Notes: generated by a model not told the origin, from the sequence alone. Positions 18,521-27,230 are shown, numbered from the stretch's first letter. The stretch is DNA of 60,126 nucleotides from Phenylobacterium sp. CCH9-H3 (GCF_001557235.1 NZ_LSJI01000077.1:1-60126), one strand, 5' to 3'. Numbers and translations: made by a program.

Positions 18521-19387
18521 GTGCGCCTCTTCCTCTTCGGCTACGGGTTTTCCGGCCGGGCGATGGCTCGGCGGATGGCCGCCAAGGGCTGGGAGGTGTT
18601 CGCCACCCACCGCGACGACGCCGGCGCGGCGCGCATCGCTGCGGACGGCCATCGCGCCGTGGACCTGGGCGACCGGGACGCGGTGACCGAGGCGCTGTCC
18701 CGCGCCAGCGCCCTCCTGGTCACCGCCCCGCCGGGTCCGCAGGGCTGTCCCGGGCTCAACAGCCTGGTCGGCCCGCTGGCCGAGGCCGGCGCTTTTCCGG
18801 ACTGGATCGGCTATCTCTCCACCACCGGCGTGTACGGCGACCGCCGCGGCGGCTGGGTCACCGAGGAGAGCCGCCTGGCCGCCCAGTCGGTCGAGGGCGC
18901 GCGACGGGTCGGCGCCGAGCGGGACTGGTGGGAGGTCGGCCGAGGCATGGGCCTGACCGTCTGCGTCTTCCGCCTGCCGGGCATCTACGGGCCGGGCCGT
19001 TCGGCGTTCGACCGGCTGCGCGAGGGCCGCGCCCGCCGGATCGTCGCAGAGGGCCAGGTGTTCTCGCGCATCCACGTGGACGATCTGGCCGCCGGGCTCG
19101 AGGCCTCCATCGCCCGCCCCCGGGCCGGCGCCGCCTACAATCTCTGCGACGACGAGCCGGCGCCCAACAGCGAGGTCATCGCCCACGCGGCCCGCCTGCT
19201 CTGCCTGGAGCCGCCGCCCGAGGTCCGGCTGGAGGACGCCAACCTCACCCCCGCGGCGATGCGCTTCTATGCCGAAAGCAAGCGCGTCTCGAACGCCCGC
19301 GCCAAGGCCGAGCTGGGCTGGCGGCCGGCCTACCCGACCTATCGGGAAGGGTTGGCGGCGATACTTGCGGAAGAACGAGCCGCCTGA
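18521..19387 (+). CDS. NAD(P)-binding epimerase-like protein (atypical extended SDR)
   Basis: A 288-residue protein beginning at GTG 18521, with AAGGA overlapping the galU stop. The Rossmann motif FGYGFSGRAMARRM is at the N-terminus, and the later blocks YLSTTGVYGDRRGGWVTE, FRLPGIYGPGRSAFD and FSRIHVDDLAAGL resemble the YeeZ/NAD-dependent epimerase group. The usual Y-x3-K pair of active short-chain dehydrogenases is not obvious after VYGD (an Arg-rich stretch follows), so it may have another activity or only bind nucleotide. Its operon with galU suggests a sugar-nucleotide role, but that is inference. Confidence 0.83.
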   Translation: MRLFLFGYGFSGRAMARRMAAKGWEVFATHRDDAGAARIAADGHRAVDLGDRDAVTEALSRASALLVTAPPGPQGCPGLNSLVGPLAEAGAFPDWIGYLSTTGVYGDRRGGWVTEESRLAAQSVEGARRVGAERDWWEVGRGMGLTVCVFRLPGIYGPGRSAFDRLREGRARRIVAEGQVFSRIHVDDLAAGLEASIARPRAGAAYNLCDDEPAPNSEVIAHAARLLCLEPPPEVRLEDANLTPAAMRFYAESKRVSNARAKAELGWRPAYPTYREGLAAILAEERAA

Positions 19388-19413
19388 CCCCGGGATGACA
19401 AGCGTGGAGGCGG

Positions 19414-20160
19414 CTAGCCCACCTCCTCCACCGCCGCGAGCAGGCGGGCGATGTCCTGTGGGCGGGACAGGCGGTGGTCGCCATCCTTGATCAGGGTGAA
19501 CACCACATCGTCGCTCTTCAGGCCCTGGGCCAGCTCCAGGGCGTGGCGCCAGGGCACGTCGGGATCCTCGCCGCCTTGCAGGATCCGCACGGGGACCTGG
19601 ATGGGGATCGGCTCGCCGCCCAGGATCGACCAGCGGGCGCCGTCCTCCAGCAGGTTGCGGCTGATCGGATAGGGATCGCCGTATTCGGACGGCCGCAGCC
19701 AGACTCCGTCGGCGGCCAGCGCCGCATGGCCTTCCGGCGGGATCTCGGGCGCCATCAGCTTTTCGGTGAAGTCCGGGGCGGGCGCGATCAGCACCATGGC
19801 CGCCACCCGCCGCGGCAGGGCCATGGCCGCCAGGCAGGCGATCCAGCCGCCCATGGACGAGCCCACCAGCACCAGCGGGCCGGCGGTCAGCTCGTTCAGT
19901 ACTGCGATGGCGTCCTCGCGCCAGCGGGTGATCGTGCCGTCCGCGAAGTCGCCGGAAGACGCCCCGTGGCCGAAGTAGTCGAACCGGACATAGGCGCGTC
20001 CCTGCGCCAGGGCCCAGTCGGCCAGGGCCTGCGCCTTGGTCCCGGTCATGTCCGACTTGAAGCCGCCCAGCCAGACCACCGTGGGCCCGGCGCCCTCCAC
20101 CAGCCGCCACGCCAGCCGCGCCCCGTCGGGCCGATCCAGGAAACCTTCGATCTCACTCAT
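19414..20160 (-). CDS. Alpha/beta hydrolase (ABHD10-like)
   Basis: A 248-residue cytosolic alpha/beta hydrolase. The nucleophile elbow is GSSMGG with Ser102, the acid is probably Asp in GGEDPDVPW and the base His in DGDHRLSRP. The opening WLGGFKSDMTGTKA and FDYFGHGASSGDF match the mitochondrial ABHD10/serine-hydrolase group, whose members remove acyl groups from proteins or glucuronides. Convergent with the epimerase-like gene (26 nt gap) and divergent from the glycosyltransferase. Confidence 0.85.
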   Translation of the reverse strand: MSEIEGFLDRPDGARLAWRLVEGAGPTVVWLGGFKSDMTGTKAQALADWALAQGRAYVRFDYFGHGASSGDFADGTITRWREDAIAVLNELTAGPLVLVGSSMGGWIACLAAMALPRRVAAMVLIAPAPDFTEKLMAPEIPPEGHAALAADGVWLRPSEYGDPYPISRNLLEDGARWSILGGEPIPIQVPVRILQGGEDPDVPWRHALELAQGLKSDDVVFTLIKDGDHRLSRPQDIARLLAAVEEVG

Positions 20161-20206
20161 GCGTGACCCTTAGCAGGTGGGGGCAACTCAGTTTAGAGAG
20201 GGCCTC

Positions 20207-21370
20207 GTGTCCCTACCCTCCGATTTCACCCTGCTGCAGGTGGTCCCCGAACTGGAGACCGGCGGCGCGGAACAGAGCACGATCGAGGTGGCCAAGGCCG
20301 TGGTCCGCGCAGGCGGCACGGCCCTCGTGGCCACGCGCGGCGGGCGCATGGTCGCGCGCCTGGAGGCCGACGGCGGACGGCTGGCCCAGATGCCGGTACA
20401 GACCAAGAATCCGCTGGTGATGCTGGGCAACGCCGCGCGGCTGGTGACCCTGATCCGCCAGGAGAAGGTCTCGATTGTCCACGCCCGGAGCCGTGCGCCC
20501 GCCTTCTCGGCGCTCTGGGCGGCCAAGACGACGGGCACGCCGTTCGTCGCCACGTACCACGGGGTCTACAAGGCGCAGTCCGGGCTCAAGCGCTGGTACA
20601 ATGCGATCATGACCCGCGGCGACCTGGTGATCGCCAACTCGGACTTCACGCGCGACCACGTGCTTTCGGAGCACCAGATCGATCCCGACAAGCTGGTCAC
20701 GATACCGCGCGGCGTCGACTTCGAGCGGTTCGACCCGACCTTCGTCACGGCCAACCGGATCGAGGGGCTGCGCGCGGCCTGGGGCCTGGAGCCCAACGAC
20801 CATCGCACTCAGATCCTGCTGGCGGGACGCGTCACCCGCATCAAGGGCCACCTGACGATCGTGGAGGCGGCGCGGCGGCTGGCCGCGACGGGACGGCGCG
20901 ACTTCCAGATCCTGTTCGCCGGCGACCACCAGGGGCGGACGGGCTACGCCGCCGAGGTCCAGGCCGCCATCGACGCCGCGGGCCTGGGTGACGCCGTGAA
21001 GCTTGTCGGGCACTGCGACGACATGCCGGCCGCCTACCTGCTGGCCGACCTCGCCATTCTGCCCACCAACGTGCCCGAAAGCTTCGGCCGGGCGGCGGTG
21101 GAGCCGCAGGCCATGGGCCGGACCGTCATCGCCTCCAACCACGGCGGGGTCACAGAGACGGTGCTGGACGGCGTCACCGGCTGGCTGGCGCCGGTCGACG
21201 ACCCCCAGGCCTGGGCCGACGCCCTCGCCCGCGCCATCGACCTGGGCCCGGCCAAGCGCCTGGAGATGGGCGAGGTGGGCCGCAAGCGCGCCCGGCAGCT
21301 CTATTCCGCCGACGCCATGTGCGACCAGACCCTCGCCGCCTACGAACGGGTGCTGGAGGCCCGCGCCTGA
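20207..21370 (+). CDS. Glycosyltransferase family 4
   Basis: A GT-B fold glycosyltransferase of about 387 residues. The N-terminal acceptor half has LQVVPELETGGAEQSTIEVAKA, and the C-terminal nucleotide-sugar half has LAGRVTRIKGH and the E-x7-E-like region PESFGRAAVEPQAMGRTVIASNHGG. I use GTG 20207 with AGAGAGGG upstream; GTG 20177 is possible. Its stop overlaps the start of the next glycosyltransferase by one base (TGATG), so the two are coupled and probably act on the same surface polysaccharide or LPS core. Confidence 0.88.
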   Translation: MSLPSDFTLLQVVPELETGGAEQSTIEVAKAVVRAGGTALVATRGGRMVARLEADGGRLAQMPVQTKNPLVMLGNAARLVTLIRQEKVSIVHARSRAPAFSALWAAKTTGTPFVATYHGVYKAQSGLKRWYNAIMTRGDLVIANSDFTRDHVLSEHQIDPDKLVTIPRGVDFERFDPTFVTANRIEGLRAAWGLEPNDHRTQILLAGRVTRIKGHLTIVEAARRLAATGRRDFQILFAGDHQGRTGYAAEVQAAIDAAGLGDAVKLVGHCDDMPAAYLLADLAILPTNVPESFGRAAVEPQAMGRTVIASNHGGVTETVLDGVTGWLAPVDDPQAWADALARAIDLGPAKRLEMGEVGRKRARQLYSADAMCDQTLAAYERVLEARA

Positions 21371-22356
21371 TGCCCCGGCATGTGGAACGGATCCTGATCA
21401 TCAAGCTGTCCGCCCTCGGCGACTTCGTCCTGGCGCTGGCGGCCATGAAGAAGATCCGCCAGGCTCACCCAAAGGCGCACATCACGCTCCTGACGACGCC
21501 GCCGTTCGAGGCCCTGGCGCGGATCTGCCCCTACTTCAACGCCGTGGACACCGGCGGCCGTCCCGAGAGCTTCCCGGAGTGGATGGCGCTCAGGCGGCGG
21601 ATCAAGGGCGCGAACTACGCCCGGGTGTACGATCTGCAGACCTCGGCGCACTCCAGCCGGATCTTCCAACTCCTGCGCCCCGGGCCGCCGCCCTGGTCCG
21701 GGATCGCGTTCGGATGCTCCCTGCCGCACAAGAACCCGCTGCGGAACGGTATGCACACCCTGGAGCGGCAGGCCGACCAGCTGATGTACGCCGGCATCTG
21801 GGAGGACGCCCCCACCGAGCCCGGGACGGCGCCGCCGCCGGACCTGTCCTGGATCATGAAGTCGGCCCCGCCAGACCGGCCCGTGCCCGGCGCCAACAAG
21901 CCCCGCCCCTATGTGATCTTCGTGCCGGGCGGCTCGGCTCATCGGCCCGAGAAGCGCTGGCCGGTGGAGCGCTATTCCGAACTGGCCCGCATCCTCTATT
22001 CGCGCGGCTTCGACATCGTGGTGATCGGGGGGCCAGCCGAGTCTGACCTGGCCCACGTCATTCAGCGGGCCGTGCCGCGGGCGCGCGATCTCACCGGCCG
22101 CACGGACTTCGCCTCCGTCGCCCGGCTGGGGGCGAAGGCGGCGCTCGCGGTGGGCAACGACACCGGCCCCCTGCACCTGGCGGCAGCCGGCGGGGCCCCT
22201 ACCATCGTGCTGTTCTCCAAGGCCTCCGACCCGGCCCTTTCGGCCCCGCGCGGCCGGGTGGCGATCCTGCGGGCCGAGAACCTGGCCGACCTGCCTGTGG
22301 CGCAAGTGGCGCAGGCGGCCAACTCTTTGGCCCCTACCCCCTCTGCCGCGCCTTGA
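21370..22356 (+). CDS. Glycosyltransferase family 9 (heptosyltransferase-like)
   Basis: A 328-residue GT9 protein of the ADP-heptose:LPS heptosyltransferase group. ILIIKLSALGDFVLALAAMKKI is the standard N-terminus, FVPGGSAHRPEKRWPVERY is the phosphate-binding loop, and VGNDTGPLHLAAAGGAPTIVLFSK is the family signature near the C-terminus. It starts at ATG 21370 overlapping the previous stop. Together with kdsD this supports LPS core assembly, but the exact sugar cannot be read. The infC promoter begins inside its last codons. Confidence 0.9.
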   Translation: MPRHVERILIIKLSALGDFVLALAAMKKIRQAHPKAHITLLTTPPFEALARICPYFNAVDTGGRPESFPEWMALRRRIKGANYARVYDLQTSAHSSRIFQLLRPGPPPWSGIAFGCSLPHKNPLRNGMHTLERQADQLMYAGIWEDAPTEPGTAPPPDLSWIMKSAPPDRPVPGANKPRPYVIFVPGGSAHRPEKRWPVERYSELARILYSRGFDIVVIGGPAESDLAHVIQRAVPRARDLTGRTDFASVARLGAKAALAVGNDTGPLHLAAAGGAPTIVLFSKASDPALSAPRGRVAILRAENLADLPVAQVAQAANSLAPTPSAAP

Positions 22357-22383
22357 TACGACAGGCCCCGCGCGTCATATACT
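22353..22383 (+). promoter_or_regulatory. Probable housekeeping promoter for infC
   Basis: TTGATA at 22353-22358 overlaps the stop of the upstream glycosyltransferase. CATATA (22376-22381, spacing 17) or TATACT (22378-22383, spacing 19) gives a good minus-10. Transcription would begin near 22390, about 60 nt before the ATT start of infC. Confidence 0.5.
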
Positions 22384-22449
22384 AGCCGTGACGACCGGAG
22401 CGCCCCGCGCCCGGCGTTTTTCGCGTTTCAACAGTCCGGAGCACTGCCT

Positions 22450-22983
22450 ATTCGCCGTCCCATGCAAGCGCCGCCCGTCAAGGAAGGGCCGCGCATGAAC
22501 GAAGATATCCGCGTCCCTCGGGTCCTGCTCATCGATCAGCACGGTGAGAAGCAGGGCGTCATGCCCACCTCCGCCGCCATCGAAGCCGCCGAGGAAGCGG
22601 GCCTCGATCTCGTGGAGATCGTCCCGAACGCGGATCCGCCCGTCTGCAAGATCCTGGACTACGGCAAGTTCAAATTCCAGGAACAGAAGAAGAAGAACGA
22701 GGCGCGCAAGCGGCAGAAGGTCGTAGAGATCAAGGAGATCAAGCTCCGGCCGAACATCGACACCCACGACTACGAGGTCAAGGCGAAGTCGATGCACCGC
22801 TTCTTCGAGGAAGGCGACAAGGTGAAGATCACCCTGCGCTTCCGGGGCCGCGAACTGGCCCACCCGGAACTGGGGATGAAGCTGCTCCAGAAGGTGAAGG
22901 CCGACTTCGAGCCCGTCGCCAAGGTGGAGTACGAGCCTCGCATGGAAGGCCGCCAGATGATCATGATCCTGGCCCCGCGATAG
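22450..22983 (+). CDS. infC: Translation initiation factor IF-3, with a probable ATT start codon
   Basis: IF-3 binds the 30S subunit, checks start-codon pairing and prevents 70S formation. Both domains are present: the N-terminal one with [20 protein letters not shown] and the C-terminal one with [23 protein letters not shown] plain ATG occurs at 22462, but GGAG at 22436-22439 lies 8-9 nt before ATT 22450 and about 22 nt before that ATG. Starting at ATT adds (M)RRP, which fits the RRP-x-PPVK(D/E)GPR opening I recall from alphaproteobacterial IF-3. ATT starts are known in other infC genes, where they allow IF-3 to repress its own translation. Confidence 0.9.
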   Translation: MRRPMQAPPVKEGPRMNEDIRVPRVLLIDQHGEKQGVMPTSAAIEAAEEAGLDLVEIVPNADPPVCKILDYGKFKFQEQKKKNEARKRQKVVEIKEIKLRPNIDTHDYEVKAKSMHRFFEEGDKVKITLRFRGRELAHPELGMKLLQKVKADFEPVAKVEYEPRMEGRQMIMILAPR

Positions 22984-22994
22984 CGAGCGTCCGG

Positions 22995-23912
22995 TTGAAA
23001 GCCACGGCTTACGGAATTCTGAGCGCGGCCGCCCTTGGGGCGGCCGCTTTCGTTTCGCCGGCGCTCGCGGCCGACAAGCCGGATGCGCCGGCCGCGCCGT
23101 TCAAGATCGGCGAGGGGCTCTACTACGTGGGGTCCGTCGACTATGCGTCCTACCTGATCGCCACCCAGGCCGGCCTGATCGTGCTGGACGGCGGCAGCGC
23201 CGAGACCGGCAAGCAGATCGTGGCCAACATCCGCACGCTCGGCTTCGATCCGGCGAACGTGAAGGTGCTGCTCAACACCCACCAGCACTTCGACCACGCG
23301 GCCGGCCTGGCGGCGCTGAAGGCGGCCGCGCCCAGCGCGAAGCTCTACGCCAGCGCCGCCGACGGGCCGATCATCGCGGCGGGCGGCCGGGGCGATCCGT
23401 TCCTGAAGGGCGCGCGCTTCTACTACCAGCCCGTGCAGCCGGCCGTGATCCTGAAGGACAAGCAGAAGGTGACGCTCGGCGGCTGGACGCTGACCGCCCA
23501 CGTCACCGGCGGACACACCAAGGGCTGCACCACCTGGACCTTCCCGGTCACCGTGGCCGGCAAGGTGCGCCAGGCCCTTGTGCACTGCTCCTCCTCGGTG
23601 CTGCCGGGCTACAAGCTGGGCAAGACCGAAACCTACCCCGGCCAAACCGCCGACTACCAACGCAGCTTCGCCACCTGGAAGACGCTGCCCTGCGAGGTCT
23701 TCCTGGGCTCGCACGCCAGGTTCTTCGGCCTGGCGAACAAGAAGAAGGCCCTCGACGCCGGCCACCTCGAGGCCTTCGTCGACCCGGCGGGCTGCAAGGC
23801 TTTCTACGGCCAGCAGGAAGCGGCCTTCCGCGCCGAACTGAAGCGGCAGAACCCCGAGCTCCCCGCTCGAGTGATGCGTGCGGGTGACGCCTCCGCCCGC
23901 CATCGACATTAG
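22995..23912 (+). CDS. Subclass B3 metallo-beta-lactamase (CAU-1-like)
   Basis: A 305-residue exported hydrolase. The signal peptide is MKATAYGILSAAALGAAAFVSPALA. Zinc ligands follow the B3 pattern: H96-x-H98-x-D100-H101 (THQHFDHAAG), His174 in TGGHTKG and His240 in LGSHARFFGL. VLPGYKL and YPGQTADYQRSF are further B3 blocks. The start is TTG 22995, only 12 nt after infC; no ATG leaves the signal peptide intact. It may open beta-lactam rings in the periplasm. Position directly behind infC suggests read-through from the IF-3 promoter. Confidence 0.88.
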   Translation: MKATAYGILSAAALGAAAFVSPALAADKPDAPAAPFKIGEGLYYVGSVDYASYLIATQAGLIVLDGGSAETGKQIVANIRTLGFDPANVKVLLNTHQHFDHAAGLAALKAAAPSAKLYASAADGPIIAAGGRGDPFLKGARFYYQPVQPAVILKDKQKVTLGGWTLTAHVTGGHTKGCTTWTFPVTVAGKVRQALVHCSSSVLPGYKLGKTETYPGQTADYQRSFATWKTLPCEVFLGSHARFFGLANKKKALDAGHLEAFVDPAGCKAFYGQQEAAFRAELKRQNPELPARVMRAGDASARHRH

Positions 23913-23962
23913 GTCGCGCCACGCGCTTGCCGCCCGCGCGCGGGCGTCCTAACACCGTTCAC

Positions 23963-25201
23963 ATGTCCGACGCCCCGCCGCGGCAGGCGACACCGTCTGC
24001 CATGGCGGCGCCGTCGCTGATCGCCGTGATCTTCATCAACATGCTGGGCTTCGGGATCATCGTCCCGTTGCTGCCCTTCTATGCCAAGTCGTTCGACGCC
24101 GAGCCCTGGCAGATCGCGCTGGTGTTCTCGGCCTATGCGGCGGGCGGCTTCTTCGGCGAGCCGTTCTGGGGACGGCTCTCGGACAAATACGGCCGCAAGC
24201 CGCTGCTGATCTCGACCCTGTGCGGCAACTTCCTCTGCTACCTGGCGCTGGCCTTCGCGCCGAACGTCTGGGCGGCGCTGGCGATCCGCTTCGTGGGCGG
24301 CCTGGCCAGCGGCAACGGCGCGGTGATCCAGGGCTACATCTCCGACGTCACGCCGCCCGAGAAGCGGCCGCGGGTGATGGGCTACATGGGCGCGGCCTGG
24401 AACGTCGGCCTGATCGTGGGCCCGTCGGTGGGCGGCCTGTTCGCCCACCCGGAGTCCGGCCCGATCGGCTTCCAGATCCCCCTGTTCATCTGTGCGGGGT
24501 TGTCGGCCTTGTCGGCGATCTCGATCGTGCTGTTCATACGCGAAAGCCGGGACCGCCAGCCCACCGTCACCGAGCGGCCCAACCGTTGGGCCGCCACAGG
24601 CGAGGCCATCCGCCATCCGGTGATCGGCCGGCTGATGCTGCTGACCTTCCTGGTGGGCTTCGCCTTCACCGGCATCGAATCCACCTTCGGCCTCTGGACC
24701 CAGGCGAAGTTCGGCTGGGGCCCGAAGGAGATCGGCCTCTGCTTCGCCTTCGTCGGCGTGGCCGCGGCCTTCACCCAGACCTTCATAACCGGGCCGATGG
24801 CCGAGCGCTTCGGTCCCGGCGCGATGCTGGCGGTGGGCATGGCCATCACCCTGGTCGGACAGGCGCTGCAGCCCTTGTCGTTCCATCCCGGGATGGTCAT
24901 CGCGCTGATGTGCCTGACCGCCATCGGCCAGTCCGTGGCCTGGCCCAATGTCAGCGCCCTGATCTCGGAGACCGCGCCACCCGACCGCCAGGGACAGTAC
25001 CTGGGCCTCAACAACGCCATGGGCGCGGCCGCGCGCGTGGCGGGGCCGTTCTGCGCCGGCCTCGCCTTCGCCAACGTCAGCCTGGACGGCCCCTTCATCC
25101 TGGGCGCTGTGATCGTCGCGCCTTCGATCTGGCTGGCCGTCATCGCCGCCCGCAGGGCCCAGGCCTGGCGACAGGCCCAGACCGGGAAGGCGCGGGAATG
25201 A
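23963..25201 (+). CDS. MFS transporter, TetA-like (first of a pair)
   Basis: A 412-residue, 12-helix major facilitator of the drug:proton antiporter DHA1/TetA group. Helix 1 contains MLGFGIIVPLLPFYAKSF, and the loop between helices 2 and 3 has the family motif GEPFWGRLSDKYGRKPLL. The second half carries the matching GLWTQAKFGWGPKEIG block. ATG 23963 is chosen over an upstream in-frame start at 23927. It overlaps the next transporter gene by ATGA, and the two are clear paralogues. The substrate is unknown; multidrug or tetracycline-like efflux is only a family guess. Confidence 0.9.
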   Translation: MSDAPPRQATPSAMAAPSLIAVIFINMLGFGIIVPLLPFYAKSFDAEPWQIALVFSAYAAGGFFGEPFWGRLSDKYGRKPLLISTLCGNFLCYLALAFAPNVWAALAIRFVGGLASGNGAVIQGYISDVTPPEKRPRVMGYMGAAWNVGLIVGPSVGGLFAHPESGPIGFQIPLFICAGLSALSAISIVLFIRESRDRQPTVTERPNRWAATGEAIRHPVIGRLMLLTFLVGFAFTGIESTFGLWTQAKFGWGPKEIGLCFAFVGVAAAFTQTFITGPMAERFGPGAMLAVGMAITLVGQALQPLSFHPGMVIALMCLTAIGQSVAWPNVSALISETAPPDRQGQYLGLNNAMGAAARVAGPFCAGLAFANVSLDGPFILGAVIVAPSIWLAVIAARRAQAWRQAQTGKARE

Positions 25202-26421
25202 CGGACCTGCCGCCTACCCCCGAGCGCGCCATGGGCCCGGCAGAGGAGCGCCGGGCCCTCGTCATCCTGCTGGCGGTGATCTTCCTGATGATCGCCGGTT
25301 TCGGGCTGGTGATCCCCCTGCTGCCGTTCTTCGCCCAGGCGTTCGACGCGCCGGCCTGGCAGGTGACCCTCTTGTTCTCGGCCTTTTCGGTGGGCCAGTT
25401 CATAGGCGAGCCGTTCTGGGGAAAGCTGTCCGACCGGATCGGGCGACGCCCGGTGCTGATCGTCACCATCGCCATGGTGGGGCTGAGCTATGCCGCCCTG
25501 GCCTTCGCGCCGAACATCTGGGTCGCGTTCGGCCTGCGGTTCCTCACCGGCATCTTCGCCGGCAACATCTCCACTCTGCAGGGCGCCCTAGCCGACATCA
25601 CCCCGCCCGAGAAGCGCGCCCAGCGCATGGGGATCATGGGCTCGGCGTTCAGCGCCGGCTTCATGACCGGCCCGGCCATCGGCGGCTTCCTGGCCCAGCC
25701 CAGCCGCGGCGCCCTGGGCTTCCAGCTACCCCTCCTGGTGGCGGCCGGCTTCGCGCTGGCGTCCGCCCTGGCGGTAATCCTGTTCGTGCGCGAAAGCCGT
25801 CCAGCCAACGCGGCGCCCCAGAAGCGGGTGCGCGCCGCGGGCCTGCGCGAAGGATTCGCCGACCCGATCATCAGCCGGGTGATCCTGGTCAGCTTCATCG
25901 TCGTGGTGGGCTTCGCCGGCATCGAGGCCACTTATGGCCTCTGGACCGAACAGCGCTTCGGCTGGGGGCCGCGCCAGATCGGCTTCGCCTTCATGGTCAT
26001 CGGGCTCCTGGGCGCCGTCTGCCAGGGGTGGCTGTCGGGGCGCCTGGCGCGGGCCTATGGCGAAGCGCGCACGCTCACCGGCGGACTGGCCTTCATGGGG
26101 CTGGGCCTGGTCACGCAGGGCCTGTCGCCCACCTGGCACGTGGCCATGCTGGGCTTCGCCCTGGTCTGCCTGGGCCAATCCATCTGCTTTCCCAACATCA
26201 GCGCCCTGATTTCGCGCGCCGCGCCGCCTGACCGGCAAGGTGAGATGCTGGGCCTCAACATGAGCGGCATGGCGCTGGCCCGCATCGGCGGACCTGTTGT
26301 GGCCGGCCAGCTGTTCTCGCTGGTCGCCCCGGGAGCGCCCTTCGCCTTCTCCGCCCTGCTCATTTTGCCGGCGCTGTGGTTCGCCTGGGCGGTGATCCGG
26401 CGCACGCCGCGCTTGGCCTGA
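25198..26421 (+). CDS. MFS transporter, TetA-like (second of a pair)
   Basis: A 407-residue paralogue of the preceding gene, with the same helices and motifs: GFGLVIPLLPFFAQAFDAP, GEPFWGKLSDRIGRRPVL, ADITPPEKRAQRMG and GLWTEQRFGWGPRQIG. It starts inside the previous stop (ATGA at 25198-25201), so translation of the two is coupled. Co-expressed paralogous halves of this sort could work as separate pumps or as a heterodimer; the sequence cannot tell which. It is followed 50 nt later by the secreted RidA gene. Confidence 0.9.
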   Translation: MTDLPPTPERAMGPAEERRALVILLAVIFLMIAGFGLVIPLLPFFAQAFDAPAWQVTLLFSAFSVGQFIGEPFWGKLSDRIGRRPVLIVTIAMVGLSYAALAFAPNIWVAFGLRFLTGIFAGNISTLQGALADITPPEKRAQRMGIMGSAFSAGFMTGPAIGGFLAQPSRGALGFQLPLLVAAGFALASALAVILFVRESRPANAAPQKRVRAAGLREGFADPIISRVILVSFIVVVGFAGIEATYGLWTEQRFGWGPRQIGFAFMVIGLLGAVCQGWLSGRLARAYGEARTLTGGLAFMGLGLVTQGLSPTWHVAMLGFALVCLGQSICFPNISALISRAAPPDRQGEMLGLNMSGMALARIGGPVVAGQLFSLVAPGAPFAFSALLILPALWFAWAVIRRTPRLA

Positions 26422-26470
26422 CCGCAGGCTGGGCTATGGCGAGGGCCCAACCCTTCGAAGGACGCCCGCC

Positions 26471-26920
26471 ATGATCCGAAGTGCTCTCCTCGCGGCCGCA
26501 AGCCTCGCGCTGGCGCCGCTCGCAGCCCAAGCCCAGACCGCCGTGACGCATGTTCCGTCGCCCCCGAGGCCCGGGACGAACGTGGCTCCGCCGTTCAGCG
26601 CCGCGGTGGTGGTCGGCGACACCGTCTACCTCTCGGGCAACACCGACGGCGGCGCGGCCCTGGGCGGCACGCCGGCCGACGCGGCGCGCCGGGTGATGGA
26701 GGGCATGAAGCGCAACGCCGAGGCGGCTGGCGTCACCCTGGACGACCTGGTCTCGGTGCAGGTGTTCTCCAGCAACCTCGACGACTATGCGGCCTTCAAC
26801 GAGGTCTACCGGACCTACTTCAAGGGCCCGCTTCCGGCGCGCGCATACCTCGGCGCCGGACGCCTCCTGGGAGACGCCCGTTTCGAGATCATGGGGATCG
26901 CGGTCCGGAAGGCGAAGTAG
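26471..26920 (+). CDS. Exported RidA/YjgF-family protein
   Basis: A 149-residue protein of the RidA (enamine/imine deaminase) superfamily with a Sec signal peptide (MIRSALLAAASLALAPLAAQAQ). The RidA core is recognisable in VVVGDTVYLSGNTD, the helix region RRVMEGMKRNAEAAGVTLDDLVSVQVF, and PARAYLGAGRLLGDARFEIMGIAV, where the conserved Arg and Glu of the active site lie. Most RidA proteins are cytosolic; an exported one is less usual and its substrate in the periplasm is unknown. The ribosome site is GAAGGA. Confidence 0.87.
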   Translation: MIRSALLAAASLALAPLAAQAQTAVTHVPSPPRPGTNVAPPFSAAVVVGDTVYLSGNTDGGAALGGTPADAARRVMEGMKRNAEAAGVTLDDLVSVQVFSSNLDDYAAFNEVYRTYFKGPLPARAYLGAGRLLGDARFEIMGIAVRKAK

Positions 26921-26922
26921 GC

Positions 26923-27123
26923 CTAGATCTTCAGGTCGAGGACCAGGCCCTTGCCGACTTCCTTCGCCGACTGCGCCGCAACGGCCGTCTGGGTCAGCTC
27001 CGTGACCTTGGCGCTGCGCTCGGCGGCCTTGGCGTCCTGCTGAGGCTGCTCGTTCCGCACCGGAGGCGTGTAGGCGACGGGCGGTTGCGATGCGATCGAA
27101 GCCGCGGGGGTCGTGCTCGACAT
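26923..27123 (-). CDS. Small hypothetical protein (66 aa)
   Basis: A 66-residue, low-complexity soluble protein. The N-terminal half is Ser/Pro/Thr-rich (PPVAYTPPVRNEQ) and the C-terminal half is a probable amphipathic helix (AAERSAKVTELTQTAVAAQSAKEVGKGLVLDLKI). ATG 27123 with GAGGAG upstream is preferred over a longer in-frame start at 27222. It is convergent with ridA, 2 nt away. I do not recognise the family. Confidence 0.6.
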   Translation of the reverse strand: MSSTTPAASIASQPPVAYTPPVRNEQPQQDAKAAERSAKVTELTQTAVAAQSAKEVGKGLVLDLKI

Positions 27124-27230
27124 TCTCGTCTCCTCGGGCCGCTTTTCGCGACCGATGAACCAGCTTCTAGGAGATGTCGGGTAACCGACCTTTAAGAGAT
27201 GGGGTAAATCCCGCGAAAGCATGGCGCGCC

